A stretch of DNA of 34,362 nt. It comes from Bacteroidales bacterium UBA6360 (lineage in GTDB: Bacteria > Bacteroidota > Bacteroidia > Bacteroidales > UBA932). Made by a program: the position numbers and the translations under genes. Shown here piece after piece: positions 16,758-25,632 of the stretch (position 1 is the first letter of the stretch; each line of letters opens with the position of its first letter). The notes below the pieces were generated by a model. That model was given only the letters and a program-made list of their open reading frames with translations. It was not told where the DNA came from and did not search any database. The stretch covers positions 1-34,362 of the forward strand of contig DJRM01000050.1 in assembly GCA_002440085.1 (NCBI GenBank). The letters run 5' to 3'.

Positions 16758-16791
16758 GGTTATCTACAACAATAAGTTATAACTTTCGACG

Positions 16792-19485
16792 ATGAAGTTA
16801 ATAAATCGAAATCTGATTCTGCTGATTGCGGCCATTGTCTCTTCGGCGCTGTTCCTCCTTACGGGCTGCACCGAAGAGCCGGTGCCGGAATCCGCCTCCG
16901 GGTACGGCTATGTCCAGTTCCACCTGTTCAAGGCGGAATCCTACGACGCGGCCACACGTGCCGGTGGAAAGCTTGAATACCTGCGTGACGCCGCCAAGAT
17001 TCGCGTCACCCTGCGCAGCGAGGACAATGACATCATCACTCCGGTGGCCGTGGTGGAGAGCGTCGATGCAGAAATCTCCGAATGGGGGCTTCAGACCGCG
17101 AAGATTCGTCTTCAGGCCGGGCGCTACACGCTGACGGCCTACGAGGTCTATGATGGTCTCGACCGCTCGGTCATTGTCGGCGCACCGTCGGAGACTATGG
17201 TCATCGATGTACCGCAGGACGGGCTGGTGTCAAGGGACATTGCCTTAGACGTGACGGGGCGCGGATGGGCGAAGTTCAGCCTGACCAAGGACCTTTCGGA
17301 ACTGACTAAGGCCGCGGCTAAGGACGGTGCGGACGAATATCCGTTCTATGCCATCCAGTCGGTCGATCTCACCGTGAAGAACAAGGTCACCAACGAACTG
17401 ACCGAAATCACGGACATCGAGGTCGTGCATCAGTTCAAGGGTGATGAGAAGAGCGGCTATGTCAGCGGAGTCTGCGTGAGTGACACCCTCGTGCTCCTCA
17501 AGGCGGGCACCTACACGGTGACAAGGTTCAGGACATATTTCGATTATTTCAGAAAGGTCTATGAGACCTCCACCAATGTCGCGGAGAACGAGTTCGTGGT
17601 GAAGGACAACCGGACGACCGATGCTGAGGTTCCGGTGACTCTCCACACGACTTCCGGGCACATCGCCGACGCGCTTGCACTCAGGGAAATTTGGGAGGCT
17701 CTTGACGGCCCGAACTGGAGGGTGAAGTGGGACTTCAACTGCGACGCGGATGTCTGGACTGCCAACAGCGGGATTCAGGTTCTCGGAAACGGAAGGGTTG
17801 CGGCACTTGACCTTACCGGAACCGGCGCCAAGGGCGCGATTCCTGCCGCAATCAGTAAGCTCACGGAACTTCGTAAGCTCACCATCGGAACGATGGACTA
17901 TAATGCAGGCACGGCAAATGCCTCGACCTCAAACGCAACCGCTGCTGCAAACCGCAGCGGAAAGAATGGGACGGTGCTCTACTCTCAGGAAGACCACGCT
18001 TCAGTCCGTCGCTCCATCATAGGCAAAAGGGATCCGCGCTCGCGCTTCAGCAAGGAACTCCAGCTTTCCTTTGAGATTGCAGGGAATCCTGTACAGCCGG
18101 ACACTCGCAGCCTCAGGGACAGGGTGCTCTACGGCACGGAGACTGCCGATGCGGCCGAAAACGGCGGCATTACGGCGACGAAAGGCAATGAAGCCGGTTC
18201 CGCAGCGGTGACGGGCAACTGGAGGCCGGAGATATATGCCACCGAAATCACCTCGATTCCTGAGGAAATCAATTCTCTCAAGAACCTTGAGCACATAACG
18301 GTGTGCTACAGCCCGTTCACGACTTTCCCTGACGACATGTCCGGATGCACGGCGCTGACCGACATCGAAATCTTCGCCTGCCCGGAGATGACGGAGTTCC
18401 CCAAGGGAATCACCACGCTTCCGAACCTCGTCTCGCTCGTGTTCGCGTTCAACGACAACGTTCCCGCATCCTCCACGGAGGAAGGCATCGCCCTTCTCAA
18501 CACGCAGCCGTGCAGCAAGACCCTCCAGCTGCTCTATTTTCCTAACCAGAGAATAGACATAATGCCGGATTTGAGCAAGATTCCGCACCTTTCCGTGCTC
18601 ACGGCGCAGCAGTGCGGGCTCAAGGGATTCACGACCCCGTTCGGCAAGGACCATGCACTCGTCCAGCTGATGGTCGATAACAACGAGCTCAGCGACCTTC
18701 CGCGTGATGCCGAGGGCTATTTCGTGGGTCTGAGCGCCGAGACCGAGGAACTGAACTTCTCGAACAACAGATTCACCGTGATGCCGGACATATTCGACGC
18801 GAAGTCCGCCTACATGGTCGGCACCATAGACTTCTCCCACAACCGGATTACCGCGATGGAGAACGGCAGCGCCTACAAGGGACTCAAGGCCGCCACGCTT
18901 GACCTGTCCTACAACGGCTTCAGCGAGTTCCCGGTGGAGCTTTACGGAACAAGCGGCTCGTCAATCTCCTATCTGAAGTTCGACGCCAACGGAATCGAGA
19001 AGGTCAGCAAGGAGGCTCTCGACGGTGAATACACCTACAGGACCACCACGCTCAGCATGGCATACAACAAGATTAAGTCGCTGCCCGACGAGTTCGACAG
19101 CCTCACCTTCCCTTATCTGTCGGGCATGGACCTGAGCTACAACCGTTTCGACTATTTCCCATACACGGCGATAAACAACCAGTATCTCACAGTGTTCATC
19201 TTCCGTCACCAGAGGGATGCCGACGGAGACCGCTGCATGAGGACATGGCCGTCGGGAATAGGTCAGGCTCTTGCGGGACTGAGGGCTCTCTACCTCGGCT
19301 CCAACGACATCCGCGTCGTAACTGACCAGCTGTCATACATGATTTACAACCTCGACATCATGGACAATCCGAACATCTCGATTGACGTGAGCGCCGTGTG
19401 CCCGTACATCCGTTCGGGATTCTTCAATCTCATGTACAGTCCGGGTCAGGACATCCGCGGATGTGACGATGTACTCAAACTCTAA
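16792..19485 (+). CDS. DUF4458 and leucine-rich-repeat surface lipoprotein
   Basis: This 897-residue lipoprotein has lipobox LLTGC (Cys26) followed by TEEP, a good surface-export signal. Residues about 35-285 form two beta-sandwich modules of DUF4458 type (GYVQFHLFKAES, then ASAEI-like and WAKFSLTKDL repeats). A plant-type LRR N-cap follows (ALREIWEALDGPNW, about 296-309, and GRVAALDLTGTGAKGAIP). A Ser/Thr/Asn/Ala-rich linker spans about 370-475. About a dozen LRRs then run from 480 to 880, with recurring LDLSYNxF- and NNRFTVMP-like strands. LRRs are protein-binding scaffolds, so a host or dietary protein ligand is a fair inference. It lies 34 nt after the BACON-like gene. No frameshift is seen. 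Confidence 0.8.
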   Translation: MKLINRNLILLIAAIVSSALFLLTGCTEEPVPESASGYGYVQFHLFKAESYDAATRAGGKLEYLRDAAKIRVTLRSEDNDIITPVAVVESVDAEISEWGLQTAKIRLQAGRYTLTAYEVYDGLDRSVIVGAPSETMVIDVPQDGLVSRDIALDVTGRGWAKFSLTKDLSELTKAAAKDGADEYPFYAIQSVDLTVKNKVTNELTEITDIEVVHQFKGDEKSGYVSGVCVSDTLVLLKAGTYTVTRFRTYFDYFRKVYETSTNVAENEFVVKDNRTTDAEVPVTLHTTSGHIADALALREIWEALDGPNWRVKWDFNCDADVWTANSGIQVLGNGRVAALDLTGTGAKGAIPAAISKLTELRKLTIGTMDYNAGTANASTSNATAAANRSGKNGTVLYSQEDHASVRRSIIGKRDPRSRFSKELQLSFEIAGNPVQPDTRSLRDRVLYGTETADAAENGGITATKGNEAGSAAVTGNWRPEIYATEITSIPEEINSLKNLEHITVCYSPFTTFPDDMSGCTALTDIEIFACPEMTEFPKGITTLPNLVSLVFAFNDNVPASSTEEGIALLNTQPCSKTLQLLYFPNQRIDIMPDLSKIPHLSVLTAQQCGLKGFTTPFGKDHALVQLMVDNNELSDLPRDAEGYFVGLSAETEELNFSNNRFTVMPDIFDAKSAYMVGTIDFSHNRITAMENGSAYKGLKAATLDLSYNGFSEFPVELYGTSGSSISYLKFDANGIEKVSKEALDGEYTYRTTTLSMAYNKIKSLPDEFDSLTFPYLSGMDLSYNRFDYFPYTAINNQYLTVFIFRHQRDADGDRCMRTWPSGIGQALAGLRALYLGSNDIRVVTDQLSYMIYNLDIMDNPNISIDVSAVCPYIRSGFFNLMYSPGQDIRGCDDVLKL

Positions 19486-19497
19486 ATGGCTGAATAT

Positions 19498-21168
19498 ATG
19501 AAGAATAAAGATATAATATCATTTGTTCTGCTTCTCTCCGTCGCTTTCGCGGCGTGTCAGAAGGAGATTCAGACTCAGGTGAAGTTCGGTTCGGACAAGG
19601 AGAACATCACTGTCGGGGCCGAGGGAGGTACGGAGACGGTGCACATCAGCGCGGGAGAAGGCTGGGTGGCAAATTCGACCTCGCCGTGGATTTCCATATC
19701 CCCGGCAAACGGGTCGGGTTCTTCGGACTGTCAGATTATAGTGGACACTACTCTGCTTGCAAACGGTACCCGCGAGGGCATAGTCCGCTTTACGTCAAAG
19801 TCGGCGGAAGGCTCGACTGCGGATATCCGCGTGATACAGACTGGGTACGAGAAGATGATTGTTCTCAACAAGACTGAGGTTTCCGTTCCGAGCTACGACG
19901 AGTACAGCAAGAGGTATGTCGATGTCGAGCTCACTTCCAATGTCGAGTTTACGGCGAATGTTGAGGCCGAGAAGGAATGGGCTCAGCTTCAGGACTATAA
20001 GTTCACGCTCGACAGGGGTTCGCGCCCGAGAACCGTGAAGCTTCGCATTAATTGGGAGAACAACACGCGCCCTTCCGAACGGGAGGCCGTGCTCTCGTTC
20101 ACGCCTTCCGACGGGTCTGAACTTGCCAAAAATGACCGTCTTGTAATCACCCAGACGGCGGCCGAAGAGATTGAGGACAGCCGCAGGGGAGATTCTCTCG
20201 CCATTGTGGGCTGCGCAAGAAGCCTCGGCTTCGACATGAGCCAGTTCCAGGGCGAGTCCATGGATCACTGGACTTTCCTCTCGCTCTGGGAAAAGGGCGA
20301 CAAGGGCTACACGGAGGACAAGCAGGGGCGCGTGCGTGCCGTAAAGTTCTCCTTCTTCGAGACCAAGGACGGCATTCCTTACGAGGTCCAGTTCCTGCGC
20401 AAGGTCGAGGACCTGACTTTCTTCAGCAATGCCGACTGGTACCGCTACGAATTTTCGACCGGAGAGTACATCGCGAAGATGACTCAGCTCAAGAGGTTGG
20501 AAATCACGGCTTTGGGTCTTACAAAGATTGACGATGACTTCGCGAACCTCAAGAACCTCGAAGACCTTGAACTCGTCGCCAACAACTTCAACGACCTTCC
20601 GGACGTGCTCACGCCGGAAAATTTCCCGAAGCTGAAGAAGCTCGACCTCTCGTCCAACAGGAGGACGACCATACTCGACATGAGCACGGCCACCTATGAC
20701 CGGTCTGTCTGGGGCGGTTTCGTCGGCGAGTTCCCTGAGAGGCTTCTGCACTGGGATGCACTCGAATATCTGAGAATCTCGTTCAACTACATCTACGGCA
20801 AGGTTCCGGACATGAAGGACTACGATAAGGTCTATACTGAAGCCGACATACTCGCCGCCAGGGACACTCTTCCGAACGGCGCGAACAACCCTGCCGGCTA
20901 CAATCTCATAGGCAAGCCGAAGGTTCTTCCGAACGCGAAGTTCTTTGCCATAAACCTCAATCTGCTTGAAGGGGAGATTCCGGAGTGGATTCTCTACCAC
21001 CCTCACCTCGGGGAGTGGGATGCGGAGACGCTCGTGTTCAACCAGTCTTCTGAAATCAATAATCTTCAGGGCAAGAGGCCGGGGTTCTCGAACGTTCCGG
21101 AGAATCTGGACTACTACTATAAGGCTTATCCGCTGAAGAAGCCTGACTATTATGTTGAAGGAAAGTAA
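19498..21168 (+). CDS. BACON and leucine-rich-repeat surface lipoprotein
   Basis: This 556-residue lipoprotein has signal MKNKDIISFVLLLSVAFAAC (Cys20) and acidic or polar QKE after the cysteine. Residues about 25-115 form a canonical BACON domain (ITVGAEGGTETVHISAGEGW, then STSPWISISPANGSGSSD and RVIQTGY). A second Ig-like domain (about 116-225) ends in RLVITQTAAEE. LRRs follow (about 300-540), including LKRLEITALGLTKID and FPKLKKLDLSSNRR. It is a shorter relative of the upstream LRR protein. An alternative ATG at 19486 directly abuts the previous stop codon and would add four residues. I prefer 19498 because it starts the lipoprotein signal. The tight spacing implies translational coupling. 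Confidence 0.8.
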   Translation: MKNKDIISFVLLLSVAFAACQKEIQTQVKFGSDKENITVGAEGGTETVHISAGEGWVANSTSPWISISPANGSGSSDCQIIVDTTLLANGTREGIVRFTSKSAEGSTADIRVIQTGYEKMIVLNKTEVSVPSYDEYSKRYVDVELTSNVEFTANVEAEKEWAQLQDYKFTLDRGSRPRTVKLRINWENNTRPSEREAVLSFTPSDGSELAKNDRLVITQTAAEEIEDSRRGDSLAIVGCARSLGFDMSQFQGESMDHWTFLSLWEKGDKGYTEDKQGRVRAVKFSFFETKDGIPYEVQFLRKVEDLTFFSNADWYRYEFSTGEYIAKMTQLKRLEITALGLTKIDDDFANLKNLEDLELVANNFNDLPDVLTPENFPKLKKLDLSSNRRTTILDMSTATYDRSVWGGFVGEFPERLLHWDALEYLRISFNYIYGKVPDMKDYDKVYTEADILAARDTLPNGANNPAGYNLIGKPKVLPNAKFFAINLNLLEGEIPEWILYHPHLGEWDAETLVFNQSSEINNLQGKRPGFSNVPENLDYYYKAYPLKKPDYYVEGK

Positions 21169-21177
21169 TCTGACGAT

Positions 21178-23205
21178 ATGATGAAAATATATGGATATAT
21201 TGCGGCAGCCGCCGCTATGGCGGCGCTCGTGTCATGCAGCGTGGGCGTAATCTCCGAAGAACCGTCGTCCCCGAAAAAGGCCGTCATCGTGAACAGCCCC
21301 GAGGGGGCACAGGAGGGGGAGGTGCTTGTCAAGTTCAGCCCGGAGGTCTCCGACCTTCTGGACAAGGCTGCGGTGACGAAAGCCGGGGAGCGCGTGAATG
21401 TGCTTGACGCCACGGGAATCAGGACGGTAGATGAGCTGCTGACCTATCTCGGAGGCTGCACGCTTGAGAGGGTTTTCCCCGTTGACGCGAAGAACGAGAC
21501 GAGGACTCGCGCTTCCGGACTGCACCTGTGGTATGTGGTGAGGTTCGACCCTGCCGCTGACGTGAGGACTGTGGCTTCGCGGCTTGCCACGCTCGGGGAA
21601 ATATCCAAGGTTGAATACAGCAAGGAACTCAAGAGGATGTCCTCGGAGCGCCCGACTCCGTTCGCTCTGACGGCGGATGCCTACGGAAGCGTGTTCAACG
21701 ACCCGCAGTCCGGCTATCAGTGGAACCTGCACAACGTGGGAACGCTTCCGAATGAGGCGATGGAACACTTGGTCGAGGGACTTGACGCTGGCTGCACCGA
21801 GGCATGGAAGAAGTGTACCGGTGACGAATCTGTCATCGTGGCGGTGATGGACGAGGGAGTGATGTGGAGCCATCCTGACCTTGTCGCCAACGCCTGGACC
21901 AATCCTGACGAGATCTATCTTTCCAAGGAGGACAATGACGGGAACGGATATGCTGGAGACGTGCACGGCTACAATTTTGTGGCGAACAGCGGAGTGGTCA
22001 CATGGAACGACCGTTCCGACACGGGACACGGCACGCATGTCGCCGGAATCATCGCGGCCGAGAACAACAACGGCATAGGAATCAGCGGCATAGCCGGTGG
22101 AGACAAGGCCAAGGGAGAGAGCGGTGTAAAGATTATGTCGCTCCAGATTTTCTCCGGAAACAGCGGAGTCACGATTCCCAACGAGGTTCGTGCGATAAAG
22201 TATGCTGCGGACAACGGCGCGGTCATACTACAGTGCAGCTGGGGATATAATTCCGCGCTTTCAGACCCGTTCTACTATACTCCGACCGCCTACCGCAGCG
22301 ACGACGACTTTGCGGAGGCGCAGCCGCTTGAAAAGGAGGCGTTCGAGTATTTCCTCCATCATGCCGGCTCTCCTGACGGAGTCATTGACGGAGGCCTCAT
22401 CGTGTTCGCCTCGGGCAACGAATATGCGGCGATGTCCTCATATCCCGGAGCATACGGCGACTTTATATCGGTTTCTTCCGTATGCGGCGACTTCACGCCG
22501 TCGACATACACGAACTATGGCCCCGGAACCGACATCGCTGCTCCCGGCGGAGACACGGACTATCATGCAGACGAACGCGGAGGCATACTCTCGACGCTTC
22601 CTCCCGAGGTCAGCGACGGCACGGGCTACGGCTACATGGAAGGCACCTCCATGGCCTGCCCTCATGTCTCCGGAGTCGCGGCGCTCGGCTTGGCATACGC
22701 CGCGAAGCTTCACAAGCACTTCACCGGAGAGCAGTACCGCGAACTCGTGAAAAAGTCCGTCAGCGACATAGACTCGCACCTTACTGGAAAGAAGCTCTAC
22801 CACTATCTTTGGAAATCGATGGGCGACCTCTGCCCGACAATCGTCGAGCTTGACGCCCAGTACAAGGGAAAGATGGGCTCGGGTGTCATAAACGCGGAGA
22901 AATTGCTCCAGAACATTGCGGACGAGAAAAACGGCGTTCTGCAGAAACTGACGAATGTCTATGTGGGCGTCGGCGCCGTGAAGACCATAGACGTCAGCCA
23001 TTCGTTCAAGGGCGGCGAGACGGCGGCTTTCACGGCTGGGTGCGACGACTCCGGCATTGCGGAAATCACCGTCAGCGGAAGCCGGCTCAGCATAAGAGGA
23101 CTCTCCGAGGGACAGACGAAGTTCAGCGTGACTTCAGGAAACAACGAGACCCAGACGGCGGTCATAACCGTGAGGAAGAACGCCGGGAACAACGGCTGGC
23201 TGTAG
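21178..23205 (+). CDS. S8 subtilisin-family protease lipoprotein
   Basis: This 675-residue serine protease has lipobox ALVSC (Cys20). An N-terminal propeptide-like domain (about 35-150) is followed by the catalytic domain (about 175-545). All catalytic residues are visible: Asp225 in VAVMDEG, His284 in DTGHGTHVAG, the oxyanion Asn414 in ASGNE and Ser491 in GTSMACPHVSG. An insert rich in acidic and aromatic residues (about 358-405) lies between His and Asn. The C-terminal 90 residues form an Ig-like domain ending in AVITVRKNAGNNGWL. It begins 9 nt after the LRR gene. As the only enzyme in the operon it probably cuts proteins held by the LRR/BACON lipoproteins to make peptides for the SusCD pump; that coupling is inference. 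A start at 21181 is equally possible. Confidence 0.92.
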   Translation: MMKIYGYIAAAAAMAALVSCSVGVISEEPSSPKKAVIVNSPEGAQEGEVLVKFSPEVSDLLDKAAVTKAGERVNVLDATGIRTVDELLTYLGGCTLERVFPVDAKNETRTRASGLHLWYVVRFDPAADVRTVASRLATLGEISKVEYSKELKRMSSERPTPFALTADAYGSVFNDPQSGYQWNLHNVGTLPNEAMEHLVEGLDAGCTEAWKKCTGDESVIVAVMDEGVMWSHPDLVANAWTNPDEIYLSKEDNDGNGYAGDVHGYNFVANSGVVTWNDRSDTGHGTHVAGIIAAENNNGIGISGIAGGDKAKGESGVKIMSLQIFSGNSGVTIPNEVRAIKYAADNGAVILQCSWGYNSALSDPFYYTPTAYRSDDDFAEAQPLEKEAFEYFLHHAGSPDGVIDGGLIVFASGNEYAAMSSYPGAYGDFISVSSVCGDFTPSTYTNYGPGTDIAAPGGDTDYHADERGGILSTLPPEVSDGTGYGYMEGTSMACPHVSGVAALGLAYAAKLHKHFTGEQYRELVKKSVSDIDSHLTGKKLYHYLWKSMGDLCPTIVELDAQYKGKMGSGVINAEKLLQNIADEKNGVLQKLTNVYVGVGAVKTIDVSHSFKGGETAAFTAGCDDSGIAEITVSGSRLSIRGLSEGQTKFSVTSGNNETQTAVITVRKNAGNNGWL

Positions 23206-23225
23206 CCCTTTTTTCTCCTCGAATC

Positions 23226-24038
23226 GTGAAAAGGACGCTTGGCATATCGGCTGCGGCACTTCTGCTTTTCTCTGCGGCCGCCTCCGCGCAGGGCGGCATA
23301 ATAGTCCCGCGTCACGTGCTCGACTCCATAGCGAATCCGCCTGTCGATACTCTGCCGGGCCTCGTGTTTGACAGAGAAGCGGCAGACTTGGGGGAACTCC
23401 GGGATGATTCGGCTCCCGTCTCCGTGATCTTCCTGCTGACAAATTGCGGAAACGAACCGGTCTCCGTCAGACGAATCTCGACTTCCTGCGGCTGCACGAC
23501 TGCGGTCCATGACACGCTCGGAATCACGCCCGGAGCATCGACTGAGATAAGAGTGTTCTACAATCCAAAGGGGCAGAGCGGGGTGCAGACAAGAAAAATT
23601 TACATCTACACCGACCATTCGCCGCTTCATCCCTCAGCGGCTCTTTCACTTAGGGTGAATGTGGTTCCGGGGGCTGTCCCGCAGGGATTTCCGGTGGTGA
23701 TTGGTTCGCTTGCGTGCAGCCGCCGTTCGGTAAGTTTCTCTCTTACCCCCGGTCAGGCAAGGGCCGTCGAGCGGATTTCATGCAGGAACATCGGCAAGAG
23801 TCCGCTCCGGCTGACGGCAATGGACGGCTTCTGCCCGGTCTGGCTGAGCTTCAGAACGGAACCTGAAACCATAGCCCCGGGGGGCGAGGGTGACATCGTC
23901 CTTTCTCTGAAGGTCCCGGAACTGCCTGCGGAGAGGCAAAGCGGTTCGGCGGCTGTCGTTGTCGTGGGAGTCGAGGGAAGGCCGTCGCAGAGAACATTTG
24001 AAGTATATTACGAATTTGAAAAGAATAGGATACAATGA
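23226..24038 (+). CDS. Secreted DUF1573-domain protein
   Basis: This 270-residue protein has a GTG start and a signal peptide VKRTLGISAAALLLFSAAASA. The frame is open upstream into the protease gene, but that part translates to Arg-rich shadow sequence, and 23226 is the only start that gives a secretion signal. Residues about 45-150 show the DUF1573 pattern: FDREAADLGEL, FLLTNCGNEPVSV, the invariant STSCGCTT and IRVFYNPKGQSGVQTRKIYI. A second similar domain follows (about 160-265). These ASH/HYDIN-like Ig folds are common in Bacteroidota secreted proteins, but their role is unknown. It lies 20 nt after the protease and overlaps the next gene by 4 nt. Confidence 0.8.
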   Translation: MKRTLGISAAALLLFSAAASAQGGIIVPRHVLDSIANPPVDTLPGLVFDREAADLGELRDDSAPVSVIFLLTNCGNEPVSVRRISTSCGCTTAVHDTLGITPGASTEIRVFYNPKGQSGVQTRKIYIYTDHSPLHPSAALSLRVNVVPGAVPQGFPVVIGSLACSRRSVSFSLTPGQARAVERISCRNIGKSPLRLTAMDGFCPVWLSFRTEPETIAPGGEGDIVLSLKVPELPAERQSGSAAVVVVGVEGRPSQRTFEVYYEFEKNRIQ

Positions 24039-24505
24039 ACGCAATCAGAAGAATATTCATCGTGCTCGCATCAGTGACGGCACTCTGCTCCTGCGAGAAG
24101 AACCACGGATATGAGGACACCACCGTGCCCGAACTGCATCTCTACCAGATTGCCGGAACGTGGCAGCTGTCCTCATGGAACGGGAAGGAAATCGGGGAAT
24201 CGGATTCTCCGTACTGCTACATTGTCCTCGCGAGCAAGGACAACGCATTCGACATCTATCAGAACATAGATTCTCCGTATTCAAGGCATATAACCGGCAA
24301 TTTCAGTCTCGTTTATGACGAGGATGAGGGCACCAACACCATCAAGGGCTGGTATGACTACAACGCGGGACTCTGGACTTCCGACTACGTCATAACGGAG
24401 GTCACAGGCGATTCAATGAAATGGACCTCGGATTCTGACGTCTGTGTCTATACCCGCCGCACCGCCGTCCCCGACGAAATCATAGCCGGCACCAAGTCCC
24501 TGTAG
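24035..24505 (+). CDS. Lipocalin-like small lipoprotein
   Basis: This 156-residue protein has lipobox ALCSC (Cys20) followed by EKNHGYED, again an acidic surface-export tail. The body starts with LYQIAGTWQLSSWNGKEI, the GxW pattern of the lipocalin-like (DUF5004/lipocalin_4-type) lipoproteins, and continues as beta strands to the end. The ATG overlaps the upstream TGA (ATGA), so translation is probably coupled to the DUF1573 gene. It is the last gene of the SusC operon and converges on the AraC gene with a 3-nt gap. Ligand unknown. Confidence 0.68.
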   Translation: MNAIRRIFIVLASVTALCSCEKNHGYEDTTVPELHLYQIAGTWQLSSWNGKEIGESDSPYCYIVLASKDNAFDIYQNIDSPYSRHITGNFSLVYDEDEGTNTIKGWYDYNAGLWTSDYVITEVTGDSMKWTSDSDVCVYTRRTAVPDEIIAGTKSL

Positions 24506-24508
24506 ACG

Positions 24509-25453
24509 CTACATTTTCCTGTACTCCGACGGGGTCATGCCGGTCTTGGTCTTGAAGAAGCGGTAGAATGTCGTCTGATTCGGGAAATTCAGCTCGTAGA
24601 CGATGGACTTTATGCTCATGTCCGAGTATTTCAGCAGGTTCTTCGCCTCAAGGATGACGAACGAGTCAATCCATTCGTGGGCCGACTTGCCGCTGACGGA
24701 CTTTATTAGTTTTGAGAGATATTTCGGGGTGAGATAGAGCTTGTCGGCATAGAATGAAAGGTTTCTTTCCTTTGTGTGATGATCCCTCACCAGCAGCAGA
24801 AAGTCTTCAAGAATGATTCGTGACCGAGTGGATGTACCGTCGTCCCTTTTTCTCGCCGCCGACAGCCTTTCCGCCCATAGCGCGCCCATAAGGTAGAATA
24901 CCGAGGAAATGAGGGCGGACACGGACTCCCTCATGTTCGGAAGTCCTAGAGTGGAGACGTCCTTTATCAGTTCGAAATATTTTCTGCACATATCCCTCTC
25001 CCTTTCATTGATTATCACGCACGGGCTCTCAAGGAGTCTGAGGCTTTCGTTGTAGAGTTTGCTGAAGTCGAATCGCGTGCTGGACATAAGGTCTTCGGAA
25101 ATGGCGACGACAATGAAATGGACGGATTTCTTTTCTTCCGGGTCTATGCCGGTGACTCTCACGATGTTGCCGGGGGTGTAGATGAACATCGAGTCTTCCT
25201 GTATCATGAATTTCTTCAGGTTTATCTCGATTTCGAAGCGGCCCTCAATGCAGAAGAATGCGAAGTAGCCGTGAAAACGGCATGGATATTCGATTACATC
25301 CATGCTCGACTCGTAGTGCATCTCTGCAATGAAAAGGTCATCTGACAAATTGTCACTTACTTTCGAATATGGGAAAAGATTTCTCAATCCCTTGATATTC
25401 AGTTCTCTGTATCTTTCCATATAAATTGTACTTTTCTGTTTTTGTGTCGCCAT
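24509..25453 (-). CDS. AraC-family transcriptional regulator
   Basis: This 314-residue DNA-binding protein has an N-terminal effector region (about 30-110) with a cupin-like beta pattern (FHGYFAFFCIEGRFEIEINL, DSMFIYTPGNIVRVTG) and a C-terminal double helix-turn-helix (about 211-314). The second HTH is IKSIVYELNFPNQTTFYRFF followed by KTKTGMTPSEYRKM, a classic AraC signature. An internal ATG at 25420 would shorten it by 11 residues and is a plausible alternative. The gene is divergent from the TolC operon across 285 nt, the usual arrangement for a local regulator of an efflux system, so that operon is its likeliest target. The inducer is unknown. Confidence 0.88.
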   Translation of the reverse strand: MATQKQKSTIYMERYRELNIKGLRNLFPYSKVSDNLSDDLFIAEMHYESSMDVIEYPCRFHGYFAFFCIEGRFEIEINLKKFMIQEDSMFIYTPGNIVRVTGIDPEEKKSVHFIVVAISEDLMSSTRFDFSKLYNESLRLLESPCVIINERERDMCRKYFELIKDVSTLGLPNMRESVSALISSVFYLMGALWAERLSAARKRDDGTSTRSRIILEDFLLLVRDHHTKERNLSFYADKLYLTPKYLSKLIKSVSGKSAHEWIDSFVILEAKNLLKYSDMSIKSIVYELNFPNQTTFYRFFKTKTGMTPSEYRKM

Positions 25454-25533
25454 ATTCGTTCATGACAGGCTCTTTCGTGCCGGTATATCCCAATTTCCTG
25501 CCATTTTCGGAGTTTTCCTCTATTTCGGATTTA

Positions 25534-25541
25534 CAAAAGTA
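25534..25541 (-). promoter_or_regulatory. Candidate -7 box for the AraC gene
   Basis: On the minus strand this reads TACTTTTG, a match to TAnnTTTG, about 80 nt upstream of the AraC start at 25453. No good TTTG lies 19-20 nt further upstream, so the -33 element is weak. I found no convincing promoter for tolC on the plus strand in the rest of 25454-25738. Confidence 0.4.
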
Positions 25542-25572
25542 CGCATAAATTATTAAAAAGTCGTTTTTTGCG

Positions 25573-25602
25573 ACAAATTGTATATTTATATACACATTTT
25601 GT
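25573..25602. promoter_or_regulatory. A/T-rich dyad in the AraC-tolC intergenic region
   Basis: GTATAT-TT-ATATAC (25580-25593) is a perfect dyad flanked by ACAAA on the left and TTTTGT on the right, giving a roughly 30-bp imperfect palindrome. It lies 30-60 bp upstream of the AraC -7 box and may be an operator shared by the divergent genes. Its low complexity means chance cannot be excluded. Confidence 0.35.
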
Positions 25603-25632
25603 TATACATATTTTCTTTCGTATGGCAATTGT

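Noticed and set aside
19795..21006. Minus-strand open frame of 403 codons opposite the BACON-LRR gene
   Set aside because: Arg/Val/Glu-rich antisense shadow; the plus-strand gene has clear lipobox, BACON and LRR features.
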